Source: an uncultured beta proteobacterium
GTDB taxonomy: Bacteria; Pseudomonadota; Gammaproteobacteria; Burkholderiales; Burkholderiaceae_C
Length of the DNA: 7,555 bases
Assembly: GCA_903927495.1 (NCBI GenBank)
Contig: CAIYNH010000580.1
Coordinates: 1 to 7,555 of the forward strand
Direction of reading: 5' to 3'
Shown: in pieces, positions 1-6,418 of the stretch
Layout of the letters: the number at the start of each line of letters is the position of its first letter
Numbering within the stretch: position 1 is the stretch's first letter
Translations under genes and position numbers: made by a program
The notes under the pieces: model-generated
Told to the model about the DNA's origin: nothing
The model's database searches: none
What the model saw: the letters and a program-made list of their open reading frames with translations, nothing else

Positions 1-175
1 CGATCGAGTGCAGGAACGCACCGGGCATACGCAAAAATGCAGCTAGGTTCCCCCCACTGTCAGCCACCGCTACGTTGATGTGAATGCCCAGACTGATGCC
101 GTGCAACACAGCGGCGCGTGCCGCTGTGGCGGCTGCATCCCAGCCAATGACCGCTTGCGAAACGGCCACTTGCAT
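1..175 (-). CDS. GlcG/HbpS-family (DUF336) protein, 5' part only
   Basis: Reading the minus strand from the ATG at 175-173 gives 58 codons before the window edge cuts the gene. The peptide starts MQVAVSQAVIGWDAAATAAR and continues with a segment like INVAVADSGGNLAAFLRMPGA. The pattern 'VAVxDxGGxLxAFxRMxGA' is the hallmark of the GlcG/HbpS (DUF336) fold. Some family members bind haem or corrinoids, and many are small proteins of unknown role encoded beside catabolic genes. The dmpB stop (TGA, 177-175) shares its last base with this ATG, giving TGATG, so the two genes are probably translationally coupled and cotranscribed. No separate promoter is visible. The family call is firm. Its function in phenol or catechol breakdown is unknown to me, and haem binding cannot be judged from this fragment. 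Confidence 0.82.
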   Translation of the reverse strand, partial: MQVAVSQAVIGWDAAATAARAAVLHGISLGIHINVAVADSGGNLAAFLRMPGAFLHSI

Positions 176-1101
176 CAGGTCACCACACCCAGAAATGCCG
201 GGTTGAGTTGGCGGTTATGGTAGAAAATCCCACGCCCGACGTGCTCCCAGCTCCAGGTAATGGGGTGCATGTCCGGGTAGTGGTCGTAGCCGCCGCAGAA
301 GGTCTCCAGGCGGTTGCCTGAAGGGTCAAAGAAATAGATGGTGGTGCCTTGCGTGATGCCGTGGCGGGTTGGGCCGATGTCGATCGAAACGCGGTTGATG
401 CTCATGATGTCGGCGGCGCGCAGCACCTGCTCCCAACTGCCCATCTGGAAGGCTACGTGGTGCAGTTTGCCGTCCTCATTGTGGCGGACCATGGCCAGGT
501 CGTGAGCCTTGGCGCTGCAGGTCAGCCAGACGGCCAGGTCGGTGCTGCCATCTTCAAGCTTGACGCGTTCAACCAGATTGAAGCCAAGCACTTCTTCAAA
601 CAGCTTGCGGGCACCATCAATGTCGCCACCATACAAGAGAGCGTGATCCATGCGGATCGGGCGGATGCCCTTGCCGTCAATCACATCGACCTCGGGGTCG
701 TTGTAGCCCATGAGGTTGCCAACGTCAGTCTTTTCGGCGAACAACTCAATGGTGTGACCGGTCGGGATCTGAAAGCGCACACGCTCTCCAGTCTCAAGCA
801 TGTCACCGGCGGGCATACGTTCTGTGGTCACGCCGTAAGCCTTGAGTTTGCTGTCAAGGTCTTCTAGAGTCTCCTTGTTAAGCACCTTGTAGCCAAAAAA
901 GTCCAGACCTGCGCGATCGGCTTGGCGCAGCACAATGCTGTTGTGATCACGTTCGGCACGGGTCTTGAAATAGACGCGGCCGCAGGCATCGCGGCCGGTT
1001 TCCACCAAGCCCACCACATCGGTATAAAACTTGACCGATTCTTCCATGTCGAGCACGCGAATCTGGGCGTGGCCCGGACTCAAAACACCTGTCATTGCCA
1101 T
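175..1101 (-). CDS. dmpB: Catechol 2,3-dioxygenase (extradiol, meta cleavage)
   Basis: This Fe(II) enzyme of the cytoplasm opens catechol next to its hydroxyls to give 2-hydroxymuconic semialdehyde, the step after phenol hydroxylation. The protein has 308 residues, close to the 307 of XylE/DmpB. It has the two-domain vicinal-oxygen-chelate layout: an N-terminal non-metal domain (about 1-145) and a C-terminal catalytic domain. Alignment by eye to XylE places the iron ligands at H153, H215 and E266 (in NRLETF), and the second-sphere residues at H200, H247 and Y256, so it looks active. The start at 1101 is backed by GGAG at 1113-1110, 8 nt upstream; a second ATG two codons in (1095) is less well placed. 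It lies 21 nt after dmpQ and overlaps the next gene by one base. No promoter of its own is seen. Confidence 0.96.
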   Translation of the reverse strand: MAMTGVLSPGHAQIRVLDMEESVKFYTDVVGLVETGRDACGRVYFKTRAERDHNSIVLRQADRAGLDFFGYKVLNKETLEDLDSKLKAYGVTTERMPAGDMLETGERVRFQIPTGHTIELFAEKTDVGNLMGYNDPEVDVIDGKGIRPIRMDHALLYGGDIDGARKLFEEVLGFNLVERVKLEDGSTDLAVWLTCSAKAHDLAMVRHNEDGKLHHVAFQMGSWEQVLRAADIMSINRVSIDIGPTRHGITQGTTIYFFDPSGNRLETFCGGYDHYPDMHPITWSWEHVGRGIFYHNRQLNPAFLGVVT

Positions 1102-1109
1102 TTTGTAGT

Positions 1110-1113
1110 CTCC
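1110..1113 (-). promoter_or_regulatory. Shine-Dalgarno site of dmpB
   Basis: GGAG on the minus strand sits 8 nt before the ATG at 1101. It favours that start over the in-frame ATG at 1095. It is one of the stronger sites in the operon, which fits high production of the ring-cleavage enzyme. Confidence 0.7.
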
Positions 1114-1122
1114 AGTTAATCT

Positions 1123-1464
1123 TCAGGTTGAGGAACAGTGAACGTCTGACGGTTCAACCGCCCGGCAGACGTTTTTTTTCATTTTTCCGATGACCCTCAA
1201 GGTGGTCGCATTGGTCGGGCGCACGCGACAAGCCAGCACACAGCCTTGAGCCTCTTCGGACTCGCTGATGTGCTCTCGGCTCATGACCCGCTTGGTGTAG
1301 GTGCCGCTGATCACTTGTACCTTGCAGACACCACAGCCACCACCACGGCAGCCCACCGGAATGCCCTTTTTGCCAAGCGACTCCATGCCTTCAAGGAGGG
1401 TCTGGGAGTCGGAGCAGCGGTAACTGCTGCCGTCGTCTTCAATGGTCACGGTGTGCAGAGTCAT
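1123..1464 (-). CDS. dmpQ: XylT/DmpQ-type [2Fe-2S] ferredoxin
   Basis: This is a small soluble chloroplast-type ferredoxin of 113 residues. Ferredoxins of this family (XylT, DmpQ) re-reduce the active-site iron of catechol 2,3-dioxygenase after it is oxidised, for example during turnover of 4-methylcatechol. The cluster ligands are visible as C39-x4-C44-x2-C47 in VGCRGGGCGVC, with the fourth at C79 in CVLACR. I place the start at the ATG at 1464, giving MTLHTVTIEDDG. The frame is open three codons further, to a TTG at 1473, but that would overlap the dmpP stop and has no support. The gene begins 5 nt after the dmpP stop, without a clear Shine-Dalgarno sequence, so translation is probably coupled to dmpP. 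The C-terminal tail carries two further cysteines (C100, C110) outside the cluster motif. Confidence 0.93.
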   Translation of the reverse strand: MTLHTVTIEDDGSSYRCSDSQTLLEGMESLGKKGIPVGCRGGGCGVCKVQVISGTYTKRVMSREHISESEEAQGCVLACRVRPTNATTLRVIGKMKKNVCRAVEPSDVHCSST

Positions 1465-1469
1465 GGCTA

Positions 1470-2543
1470 TCAAATCTTGCGAAACAACGGGCTGCGCACC
1501 TGCTGCGCGTCGGCCGCCGAGATAAACTTTTCGGTGTAGATATCGCGCTCAAACAAGCGACCCTGCATCAAGGTGTTGATACAGGCATCGATCATCAGCG
1601 GCGGACCACACAGGTAGGCTTTACGGCCCCGAAAGTCATTGTTAAAGTGGGCTTTGGCAGCATCATGCACAAAACCACGCGCACCCGCCCAAGCACTCCC
1701 CTCTGGCTCATTGGAGAGCACCGGCACATAGTCAAAGTTGGGGTGCTGGGCCGCCAGCGCCACAAAGTCATCGTGGTGGTACAGCTCAGCCTGATTGCGA
1801 GCACCGTTGACCAGCGTCATTGGCAGGGTGATACCCTGGTCAAGCAAGTCCAGGAGCATCGAGCGCGGGCTGGATAAACCCGAGCCACCGGCCAGGAAAA
1901 GGTAGGGCAGTTGCTCTGCCACATGCTGGGACTGGCGCACAAAAAACCGTCCGTATGGGCCGGTAAAGCGCAGTGTGTCGCCCGCCTTCAATTCGTCGTG
2001 AATCCAGTTGGTGGCTCGACCGCCGGGAATGCGGCGAATGTTGAGCTCAATTTCAGCATTCAACTTGGGTGCGCTGGCGATGGAAAAGGCCCGAGCCTCG
2101 GTCAGTCCGGGTACCACCAGATTGATGTACTGCCCAGCCTGAAAGTCAATGCTCTGATCCGGATCAAGCTCGATCCAGACACCTTTGACGGTGGGGGTCA
2201 GGTCTTCGATGCGCGAGACCCGTCCACGGTAGTCGTGCACGGCCAGGTTTTGGGCATCGGGCTCGTCGTCAATTTCGGCCTCAATCGTCACGTCAGACTC
2301 AAGCGTGGCGCAGCACGCCAGACACTTTCCCTCTTCACGCTCATAGTCCATCAGCGCAAAGTTGGAGGCCACGCCGTGCTCCACTTCACCGTCCAGCACT
2401 TCGACCTTGCAGGTAGCGCACAGCCCATGACAGCACGCGTGAGGTAAATAAATACCCGCTCGCAGTGCGGCATCGAGGATGGTTTGACCCGCCTCAACCT
2501 CCAGCACCTGACCCAGCGGCTCAATTGTTAGTTGGTAGCTCAT
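1470..2543 (-). CDS. dmpP: Phenol hydroxylase reductase component (P5)
   Basis: This FAD and [2Fe-2S] reductase takes electrons from NADH to the diiron centre of the hydroxylase. Its 357 residues are close to the roughly 353 of DmpP. Domains in order: an N-terminal plant-type ferredoxin (about 1-95) with C37-x4-C42-x2-C45 and C77 in CLACCA; an FAD-binding domain (about 105-205) with RAFSIAS at 151-157, the RxxS flavin motif; and a C-terminal NAD-binding domain with GGSGLSSPRSM near 219-229, LCGPP at 311-315 and the near-terminal YTEKF. Every expected motif is intact. The start at 2543 follows dmpO by 15 nt. An AAGGA overlapping the dmpO stop codon lies about 12 nt upstream, a rather long spacing. 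It acts in the cytoplasm together with DmpM and the DmpLNO hydroxylase. Confidence 0.96.
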   Translation of the reverse strand: MSYQLTIEPLGQVLEVEAGQTILDAALRAGIYLPHACCHGLCATCKVEVLDGEVEHGVASNFALMDYEREEGKCLACCATLESDVTIEAEIDDEPDAQNLAVHDYRGRVSRIEDLTPTVKGVWIELDPDQSIDFQAGQYINLVVPGLTEARAFSIASAPKLNAEIELNIRRIPGGRATNWIHDELKAGDTLRFTGPYGRFFVRQSQHVAEQLPYLFLAGGSGLSSPRSMLLDLLDQGITLPMTLVNGARNQAELYHHDDFVALAAQHPNFDYVPVLSNEPEGSAWAGARGFVHDAAKAHFNNDFRGRKAYLCGPPLMIDACINTLMQGRLFERDIYTEKFISAADAQQVRSPLFRKI

Positions 2544-2558
2544 GGGCTGCGCGCATCC

Positions 2559-2915
2559 TTAACTGCAAGAACCCTGCAAGCCCGTCAAACCGGGCGTGCG
2601 AAAACGGATCACGTCCTTGTGACCCAAGCCATTTTCAGCCAGGGTCTTGTTAGCGTCTGGCAGCCAAGGCTTGCCCGACTTGAACCATTCGGCTGTGTTC
2701 CAGTCGATCTTCGCAAAGTCGGGGTGGGCACCAAAAAAGCCTGGCAGAGCGCCCGCCAGCATGTCGCCAAATTTCAGCGTGGGTGGCATAGGTGCACAAA
2801 AAGGTGCGCAAAACATCAGGTGGTCTTCCCATCCGATGTACAGCAAGGGCGCGGGAAACTTGTTGACCGTGTCTTGTTGCATGAAGGGATAGGGGCGAAC
2901 GGATTTTGTAGTCAT
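2559..2915 (-). CDS. dmpO: Phenol hydroxylase gamma subunit (P4)
   Basis: This is the small subunit of the (alpha-beta-gamma)2 hydroxylase, alongside DmpN and DmpL. It holds no cofactor of its own. From the ATG at 2915 the protein has 118 residues and begins MTTKSVRPYPFMQQD. Family features include LLYIGWEDHLMFCAPF near residues 24-39 and the C-terminal GHKDVIRFRTPGLTGL, which resemble the DmpO pattern of 'Y-x-WPDHLLFCAPF' and 'HK-x-TPGL'. The frame is open upstream to 2999, inside dmpN, but that extension is the opposite-frame reading of the dmpN end. An AGGAG 9 nt before 2915 decides the start. It begins 22 nt after the dmpN stop. Confidence 0.93.
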   Translation of the reverse strand: MTTKSVRPYPFMQQDTVNKFPAPLLYIGWEDHLMFCAPFCAPMPPTLKFGDMLAGALPGFFGAHPDFAKIDWNTAEWFKSGKPWLPDANKTLAENGLGHKDVIRFRTPGLTGLQGSCS

Positions 2916-2924
2916 CTTGTGAGT

Positions 2925-2929
2925 CTCCT
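2925..2929 (-). promoter_or_regulatory. Shine-Dalgarno site that sets the dmpO start
   Basis: AGGAG on the minus strand, 9 nt before the ATG at 2915 and just after the dmpN stop. It selects the 118-residue product over the longer open frame that runs back into dmpN. Confidence 0.75.
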
Positions 2930-2937
2930 GAGTTTGC

Positions 2938-4485
2938 TTAGTTGGCGGTGGCCAGATCGCGCCAAGCCTTGAAGTTTTTCTGGTCTTGCGAACCTTCAAA
3001 ATCCAGGTTGTCTCGGCCCATTTCCATGCGGTACCACTTCAGCACTTCCGCCAACGGGTTAAAGTCTGGCGCACTCGGATCAGCCTCGGGGGTGAAGCAG
3101 TTCCCTTGGTAAATCTGATGTACCGGCAGCCAGCTCTGAATGTATTTTTCAGGTTCGTTGTCAAAAATGCTCTTGCAGCCGTCTGAGCAGAAGTGGTACT
3201 TCATGCCGCTGTAGTCTGACTCGCGGTAAGCAATTTTGGTGGGGTCGTCTGGTTCAGTGAAGAACATCGGAATCTGGCAGGTCTGGCACAGCATCGGCAG
3301 TGTGGTGTTGTAGAAACGCCGTCCTTCCTTGGCTTCTTTGGCCCAATGCTCGTAACGTGGGCGGTAGTATTTGTCAAAGGTTTCGGGATACTTCTCAGAG
3401 AGCCAGGCCATTTCGGTCTCGGACGGGGTCCATGTGTGAAATGGAGCCGCAGCGCCATAGTTGTAAAACACTGCCCAGGCCTGGTGTGACAAATGGTCTT
3501 TGTCTTTGCAGGCCTGCGTCCAACCCGCTGGCACTGTGATGCCGTAGCGGGCCAAGTCGGCAAACAAGGCACCACCGTTGGCTTCGGCGTAGGTTTCCCA
3601 GGCTTCTTTCCAACTCATCACTCGCTTGGGCAGCATGTAGTCCATCATCATGGCCACGAGTGTGAGCACGCGGTAACCACGCCAGAACCACTTGTCGATC
3701 CAGGCTTGCACGATCGGCAGGTTGTCTGGGTCTTGCTCCAGTACAAACTTGATCATCTCCAGGCCCAGCGTCATGTGACGGGCTTCGTCAGACTGGGCCG
3801 AGAAGCCAAACGCCATGGCCGCCATGTCGCCGTTGTAAGCTGCGCCGGAAATAAACGGCACAAACAGCAAATTGGTCAGCACATATTCAAAGGCAAAGCC
3901 AATGGCGATCATGAACTCGAAAGGCCCGGCCGTGATGGCATCATCAAAGAACGACTTTGGCACCGACAGGTACCAGACCCGGTCGTGCTGATGGCGGAAG
4001 TTCTGGAAGCCGTTGTAAAACTTGTTGTAGTTCGACATCGAATGGATTTGCGTTTGCGAGTGGCGAATCTCATCGAGCGCCTGCATTTGACAAGCCACCC
4101 GCGGCCCGGCACCGCCGAGTTGGCGTCCAACGTGGGCAAAACCTCGGTGCGCCATGTATTCGAGTGGCGAGACACCAGTCAAAAACAATTTCAACGCATT
4201 TACATAGCGGGCATCGGTGACCTGCAAATGGCCGTTGTTCTGATTGAACGCATCAAGAATGGCGTAGAGTTTTTTCTCTTTTTCTGACTGGTATTTCCAG
4301 TAGGCATCCATCGTCAGACGGAACGGGTCTTCAAACTTGCTCCAGTCGTGAATCTTGATGCCTTCGTATTCAAGATACGGGTACACATCGCGCACCGCCT
4401 GGTAGGTTGGGGTCCAGTCCAGATCGCGGGTGAGCAGGTTGTAACGGTCTTTGAGGTTGAGCTTTTTGATGACTTGTTGGTTCAT
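2938..4485 (-). CDS. dmpN: Phenol hydroxylase alpha (diiron catalytic) subunit (P3)
   Basis: This is the oxygen-activating large subunit of the soluble phenol hydroxylase, which inserts one O atom into phenol to give catechol. It belongs to the bacterial multicomponent monooxygenases and has 515 residues. The carboxylate-bridged diiron ligands are all visible: E109 (SPLEYM), E139 and H142 (DEIRH), E200 (FAFEYV), and E234 and H237 (SDEARH). The C-terminal part carries a YHS-like zinc site with C400 and C403 (LCQTC) and C433 and C437 (FCSDGC), as in other phenol hydroxylase large subunits. GGAG at 4495-4492 lies 6 nt before the ATG. The gene is 40 nt from dmpM, the widest gap among dmpM to dmpB. 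Nothing is truncated and the active site looks intact. Phenol and methylphenols are the likely substrates; the exact range cannot be read from the sequence. Confidence 0.98.
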   Translation of the reverse strand: MNQQVIKKLNLKDRYNLLTRDLDWTPTYQAVRDVYPYLEYEGIKIHDWSKFEDPFRLTMDAYWKYQSEKEKKLYAILDAFNQNNGHLQVTDARYVNALKLFLTGVSPLEYMAHRGFAHVGRQLGGAGPRVACQMQALDEIRHSQTQIHSMSNYNKFYNGFQNFRHQHDRVWYLSVPKSFFDDAITAGPFEFMIAIGFAFEYVLTNLLFVPFISGAAYNGDMAAMAFGFSAQSDEARHMTLGLEMIKFVLEQDPDNLPIVQAWIDKWFWRGYRVLTLVAMMMDYMLPKRVMSWKEAWETYAEANGGALFADLARYGITVPAGWTQACKDKDHLSHQAWAVFYNYGAAAPFHTWTPSETEMAWLSEKYPETFDKYYRPRYEHWAKEAKEGRRFYNTTLPMLCQTCQIPMFFTEPDDPTKIAYRESDYSGMKYHFCSDGCKSIFDNEPEKYIQSWLPVHQIYQGNCFTPEADPSAPDFNPLAEVLKWYRMEMGRDNLDFEGSQDQKNFKAWRDLATAN

Positions 4486-4525
4486 TTTTGTCTCCGGTTG
4501 TGCGGGTATTAAGGGCGGCCGTGCG

Positions 4526-4795
4526 TCAATGCGCCCAGCTCAAAATGAATTCGTCGTCGGTCTCAGTGATGTGACCGGTGAGGGTGATCAGGTTGATGTG
4601 CAACTCTTGCAAATCAAACGGGCGTCCCAGTTGCTCTTCAACTGAAGCGCGCCGGATCACCATCTGGTCAGCTACATCAATTTTGACCATGGCGGGCTGC
4701 CGGTTGACGATAGCGTTTGGGTTGTCGGCAATGATGGCATCCACGATGCAGCGGGTTTCTTCATTGGTTTGGAAGGCTATGAATACGTTGGACAT
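4526..4795 (-). CDS. dmpM: Phenol hydroxylase effector protein (P2)
   Basis: This small cofactor-free effector protein binds the hydroxylase and is needed for full catalytic turnover, by analogy with DmpM and the MMOB-type proteins. It has 89 residues, the usual length. It begins MSNVFIAFQTNEETRCIVDAI and carries the family-like stretch around VEEQLGRPFDLQELHINL (residues 52-69). There are no metal-binding motifs, as expected. The start at 4795 has AAGGA 8 nt upstream, and the gene lies 20 nt after dmpL, in the standard place between dmpL and dmpN. Confidence 0.94.
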   Translation of the reverse strand: MSNVFIAFQTNEETRCIVDAIIADNPNAIVNRQPAMVKIDVADQMVIRRASVEEQLGRPFDLQELHINLITLTGHITETDDEFILSWAH

Positions 4796-4815
4796 GGTGT
4801 GATTCCTTGGTGAAT

Positions 4816-5808
4816 TCAGGCCGCCAGGCCGGCTTTGGCCAGTCGGGCATCAAGACGGGCCGACACACGGTCCAGGGCAGCGTTGCCATCGGCTCCCAAA
4901 GCCTGTTGCGCCAGGGGTTGCAGCGCAACCATGACGCGTGCCCGCCAGTGCTGAAGCCATTCTTGCAGCTTGGCTTTGTTGGCTGGGTTTTCAGCCGCCG
5001 CCACTCGCATGCAGGCATCCACCCACTTGCTGCTGTCGGCAAACCACTCGGTCTGAAAGCGTGTCAGCAGCGACACCGTGGAACCCGCCTTGGCGTTAAG
5101 CGCCTGATCGACCTCGGTATAGGCCAAGCCAAACAGCAGACCGTCAAGCGCCACGTTTTGCGCCACAAACAGTTCAAACCAGTCCTTGATGACCAGTGTG
5201 TCTTCGACCAGTCGGCGTAACTCCTGCCACTGCGGTTGCTCCAGCCAGGCTTTTTTGGCGGCGGCCACTTCAGCTTGATCACCCAGTGTCAGGCCCATGC
5301 GTGTCAGGTACTGGGCAATACCTAATTGGTCCATGCCCTGGTACAAGCAGGCCTGGGTGATGGCCGTGCCAAATCCGTAGGCGCACATGGCGGCACCATT
5401 CATATTGGCACCCCAGGCCACGTGGCGCAGTGGCACATAAAAGTCCAGCGCACTGCGCCGGGCTGCGCTGTCGTAGCTGGCACCCAGGCCGCGCGACTCG
5501 ACAAAATCAAAGTCGGCCTCAGCAGTTTCCTGCATGCGGGCGCGCGATGCGGTGTAAGTACCATAGTAAAACTGGCGCGGGTCTTTCAGCGCGTACCAGT
5601 CCTGCATCGTGATGGCAGTGCGCGTTGCGTCAAAAATTTCGTGTTCCGGATCCCATGTCGGTCGGTAGTGCGGGTTGGCTCCGGCCTGCAGGTCCATGGT
5701 GCCTTCAAGGTAGCGCGAGGCCGCCTTGTCGGAGCCAATGCGCGCTGCTATGTGGTCAAAGGTTTGCCGTAGCGGCTCAATGCTGACGGTGCGAAGATCA
5801 ATTTGCAT
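4816..5808 (-). CDS. dmpL: Phenol hydroxylase beta subunit (P1)
   Basis: This is the structural beta subunit of the hydroxylase. It has the same ferritin-like helical fold as DmpN but no diiron centre. Its 330 residues match the family length of about 330. Recognisable stretches are the N-terminal MQIDLRTVSIEPLRQTF, the PTWDPEHEIFD region near residue 50, and YALKDPRQFYYGTYTASRAR at about 72-91, all typical of DmpL-like subunits. No paired ExxH ligand motifs are present, which separates it from DmpN. The start at 5808 has AGGAG 10 nt upstream. It lies 33 nt after dmpK. Confidence 0.95.
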   Translation of the reverse strand: MQIDLRTVSIEPLRQTFDHIAARIGSDKAASRYLEGTMDLQAGANPHYRPTWDPEHEIFDATRTAITMQDWYALKDPRQFYYGTYTASRARMQETAEADFDFVESRGLGASYDSAARRSALDFYVPLRHVAWGANMNGAAMCAYGFGTAITQACLYQGMDQLGIAQYLTRMGLTLGDQAEVAAAKKAWLEQPQWQELRRLVEDTLVIKDWFELFVAQNVALDGLLFGLAYTEVDQALNAKAGSTVSLLTRFQTEWFADSSKWVDACMRVAAAENPANKAKLQEWLQHWRARVMVALQPLAQQALGADGNAALDRVSARLDARLAKAGLAA

Positions 5809-5841
5809 TTGGGTGTGTCTCCTGGTTGTGGCGGTCTGTTG

Positions 5842-6120
5842 TTAGACCTTGTTGTCGTGACGGAGTTGCTGCTCGCGGGCGGCGCGCAGGCTCCAGTCCC
5901 ATTCCTGGGTATCGCTGCTTTGGGCTTGAACCAAGTGACCCTGGGTAGGAATCACGTTGTGCATGGCACAAAACTCGTCAAACGCCGCACCTGCCATCAG
6001 TAACTCAACAAACAACTCAGGTTCGCCTACGGCAAATTCAAACTCGACCAGGCCGTTGGCATGGGTCTGAATGACGCGGACAAACTTGTTATCAGGATTA
6101 AAAGTGCTTGTGGTGTTCAT
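5842..6120 (-). CDS. dmpK: Phenol hydroxylase assembly protein (P0)
   Basis: This small auxiliary protein is first in the operon. DmpK-type proteins are not part of the active enzyme and are thought to help make active hydroxylase, probably by assisting iron insertion into the apo form. It has 92 residues with the family pattern FVRVIQTHANGLVEFEFAVGEPELFVELL at about 13-41, comparable to 'RYIRV...FVEFDFAIGHPELFVEL' in DmpK. The start at 6120 is the only sensible one, since the upstream sequence is the promoter. It has no Shine-Dalgarno sequence, and the predicted leader is only about 18 nt. It directly follows the sigma-54 promoter at 6164-6149. Confidence 0.92.
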   Translation of the reverse strand: MNTTSTFNPDNKFVRVIQTHANGLVEFEFAVGEPELFVELLMAGAAFDEFCAMHNVIPTQGHLVQAQSSDTQEWDWSLRAAREQQLRHDNKV

Positions 6121-6148
6121 GGCAGTGAGGGTGTAACTCTATGGGCTT

Positions 6149-6164
6149 TGCAAGTTGCTTGCCA
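6149..6164 (-). promoter_or_regulatory. Sigma-54 (-24/-12) promoter of the phenol operon
   Basis: The minus strand reads TGGCAAGCAACTTGCA, against the RpoN consensus TGGCACG-N4-TTGCW. Only the C after TGGCA differs, and the GG-to-GC spacing is exact. Counting from the GC at 6151-6150 places the transcript start near 6138 (an A), 18 nt before the dmpK ATG. Phenol hydroxylase operons of the dmp type are known to be driven by sigma-54 with a phenol-sensing enhancer-binding protein (DmpR, MopR and relatives), so the location fits. Confidence 0.85.
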
Positions 6165-6277
6165 AAATTCAGTGACCCTGCTTTATTCTCGAGATTTATA
6201 GGGAAAGTACCTAGATTAACTGAACTCGAAGCTCACTTTTCTAGTTGAATTTCAAGCAAAAACTTCTTTTTTATCCA

Positions 6278-6300
6278 TCAATTGACTTAATTGAAATCAA
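6278..6300. promoter_or_regulatory. Promoter-proximal inverted repeat, candidate activator site
   Basis: TCAATT-GACTT-AATTGA (6278-6294) is a perfect inverted repeat with 6-bp arms, and an overlapping TTGA...TCAA pair spans 6282-6300. It lies about 140-162 bp upstream of the predicted start and about 50 bp from the distal sites. It may be the second upstream activator site. It is less regular than the palindrome at 6345-6359. Confidence 0.45.
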
Positions 6301-6310
6301 AAAGTATCCA

Positions 6311-6344
6311 TTTGATTAAATAAAACAACATCAACTTAATCAAA
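6311..6344. repeat. Inverted repeat TTTGATTAA...TTAATCAAA, candidate activator site
   Basis: Two perfectly complementary 9-bp arms lie at 6311-6319 and 6336-6344, separated by 16 bp. The right arm abuts the palindrome at 6345-6359. The arms contain the same TTGAT/ATCAA core as the palindrome, so both may be bound by one oligomeric activator. A transcribed hairpin is possible but would be very AT-rich and has no terminator-like tail. Confidence 0.5.
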
Positions 6345-6359
6345 TCATCAATTTGATGA
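6345..6359. promoter_or_regulatory. Perfect palindrome, candidate upstream activator site
   Basis: TCATCAA-T-TTGATGA is a 15-bp perfect inverted repeat with a one-base centre, about 207-221 bp upstream of the predicted start. XylR/DmpR-type activators bind AT-rich inverted repeats with TTGAT/ATCAA-like arms at about this distance. The assignment rests on resemblance and position; no footprint is available. Confidence 0.55.
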
Positions 6360-6418
6360 GACTTGAAGCGAGTTTCTGCTGATGAGGGATTGATGTTTTT
6401 AATATCGAGATAATTGAT

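Larger units (their letters stand above)
6121..6418. other. AT-rich intergenic control region upstream of dmpK
   Basis: This 298-bp stretch has no credible coding frame and is clearly more AT-rich than its neighbours. It holds a sigma-54 promoter near dmpK and a cluster of inverted and direct repeats about 140-220 bp upstream of the predicted transcript start. The middle part (about 6165-6275) shows an 8-bp palindrome TCTCGAGA at 6187-6194 but nothing else I can name. A clear IHF site was not found. I see no GC-rich hairpin with a T run to end the hemerythrin transcript, so some read-through into dmpK is possible. Confidence 0.7.

Noticed and set aside
349..867. A 172-codon plus-strand open frame inside dmpB
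   Set aside because: It is antisense to the dioxygenase, whose ligands are all intact. No protein family features are visible in it.
1911..2447. A 178-codon plus-strand open frame inside dmpP
   Set aside because: It is antisense to the ferredoxin and FAD domains of dmpP and shows no recognisable protein features.
2916..2999. N-terminal extension of dmpO into dmpN
   Set aside because: The extension overlaps the dmpN end in another frame, while the ATG at 2915 has an AGGAG and gives the normal family length.
3493..4287. A 264-codon open frame on the plus strand inside dmpN
   Set aside because: It is antisense to a gene with intact catalytic motifs, has no family pattern and no own start signals. 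It is a by-product of the coding sequence on the other strand.
6311..6344. Rho-independent terminator for the hemerythrin gene
   Set aside because: The arms are almost all A and T, the loop is 16 nt, and no T run follows on the minus strand. An activator-site role fits better.
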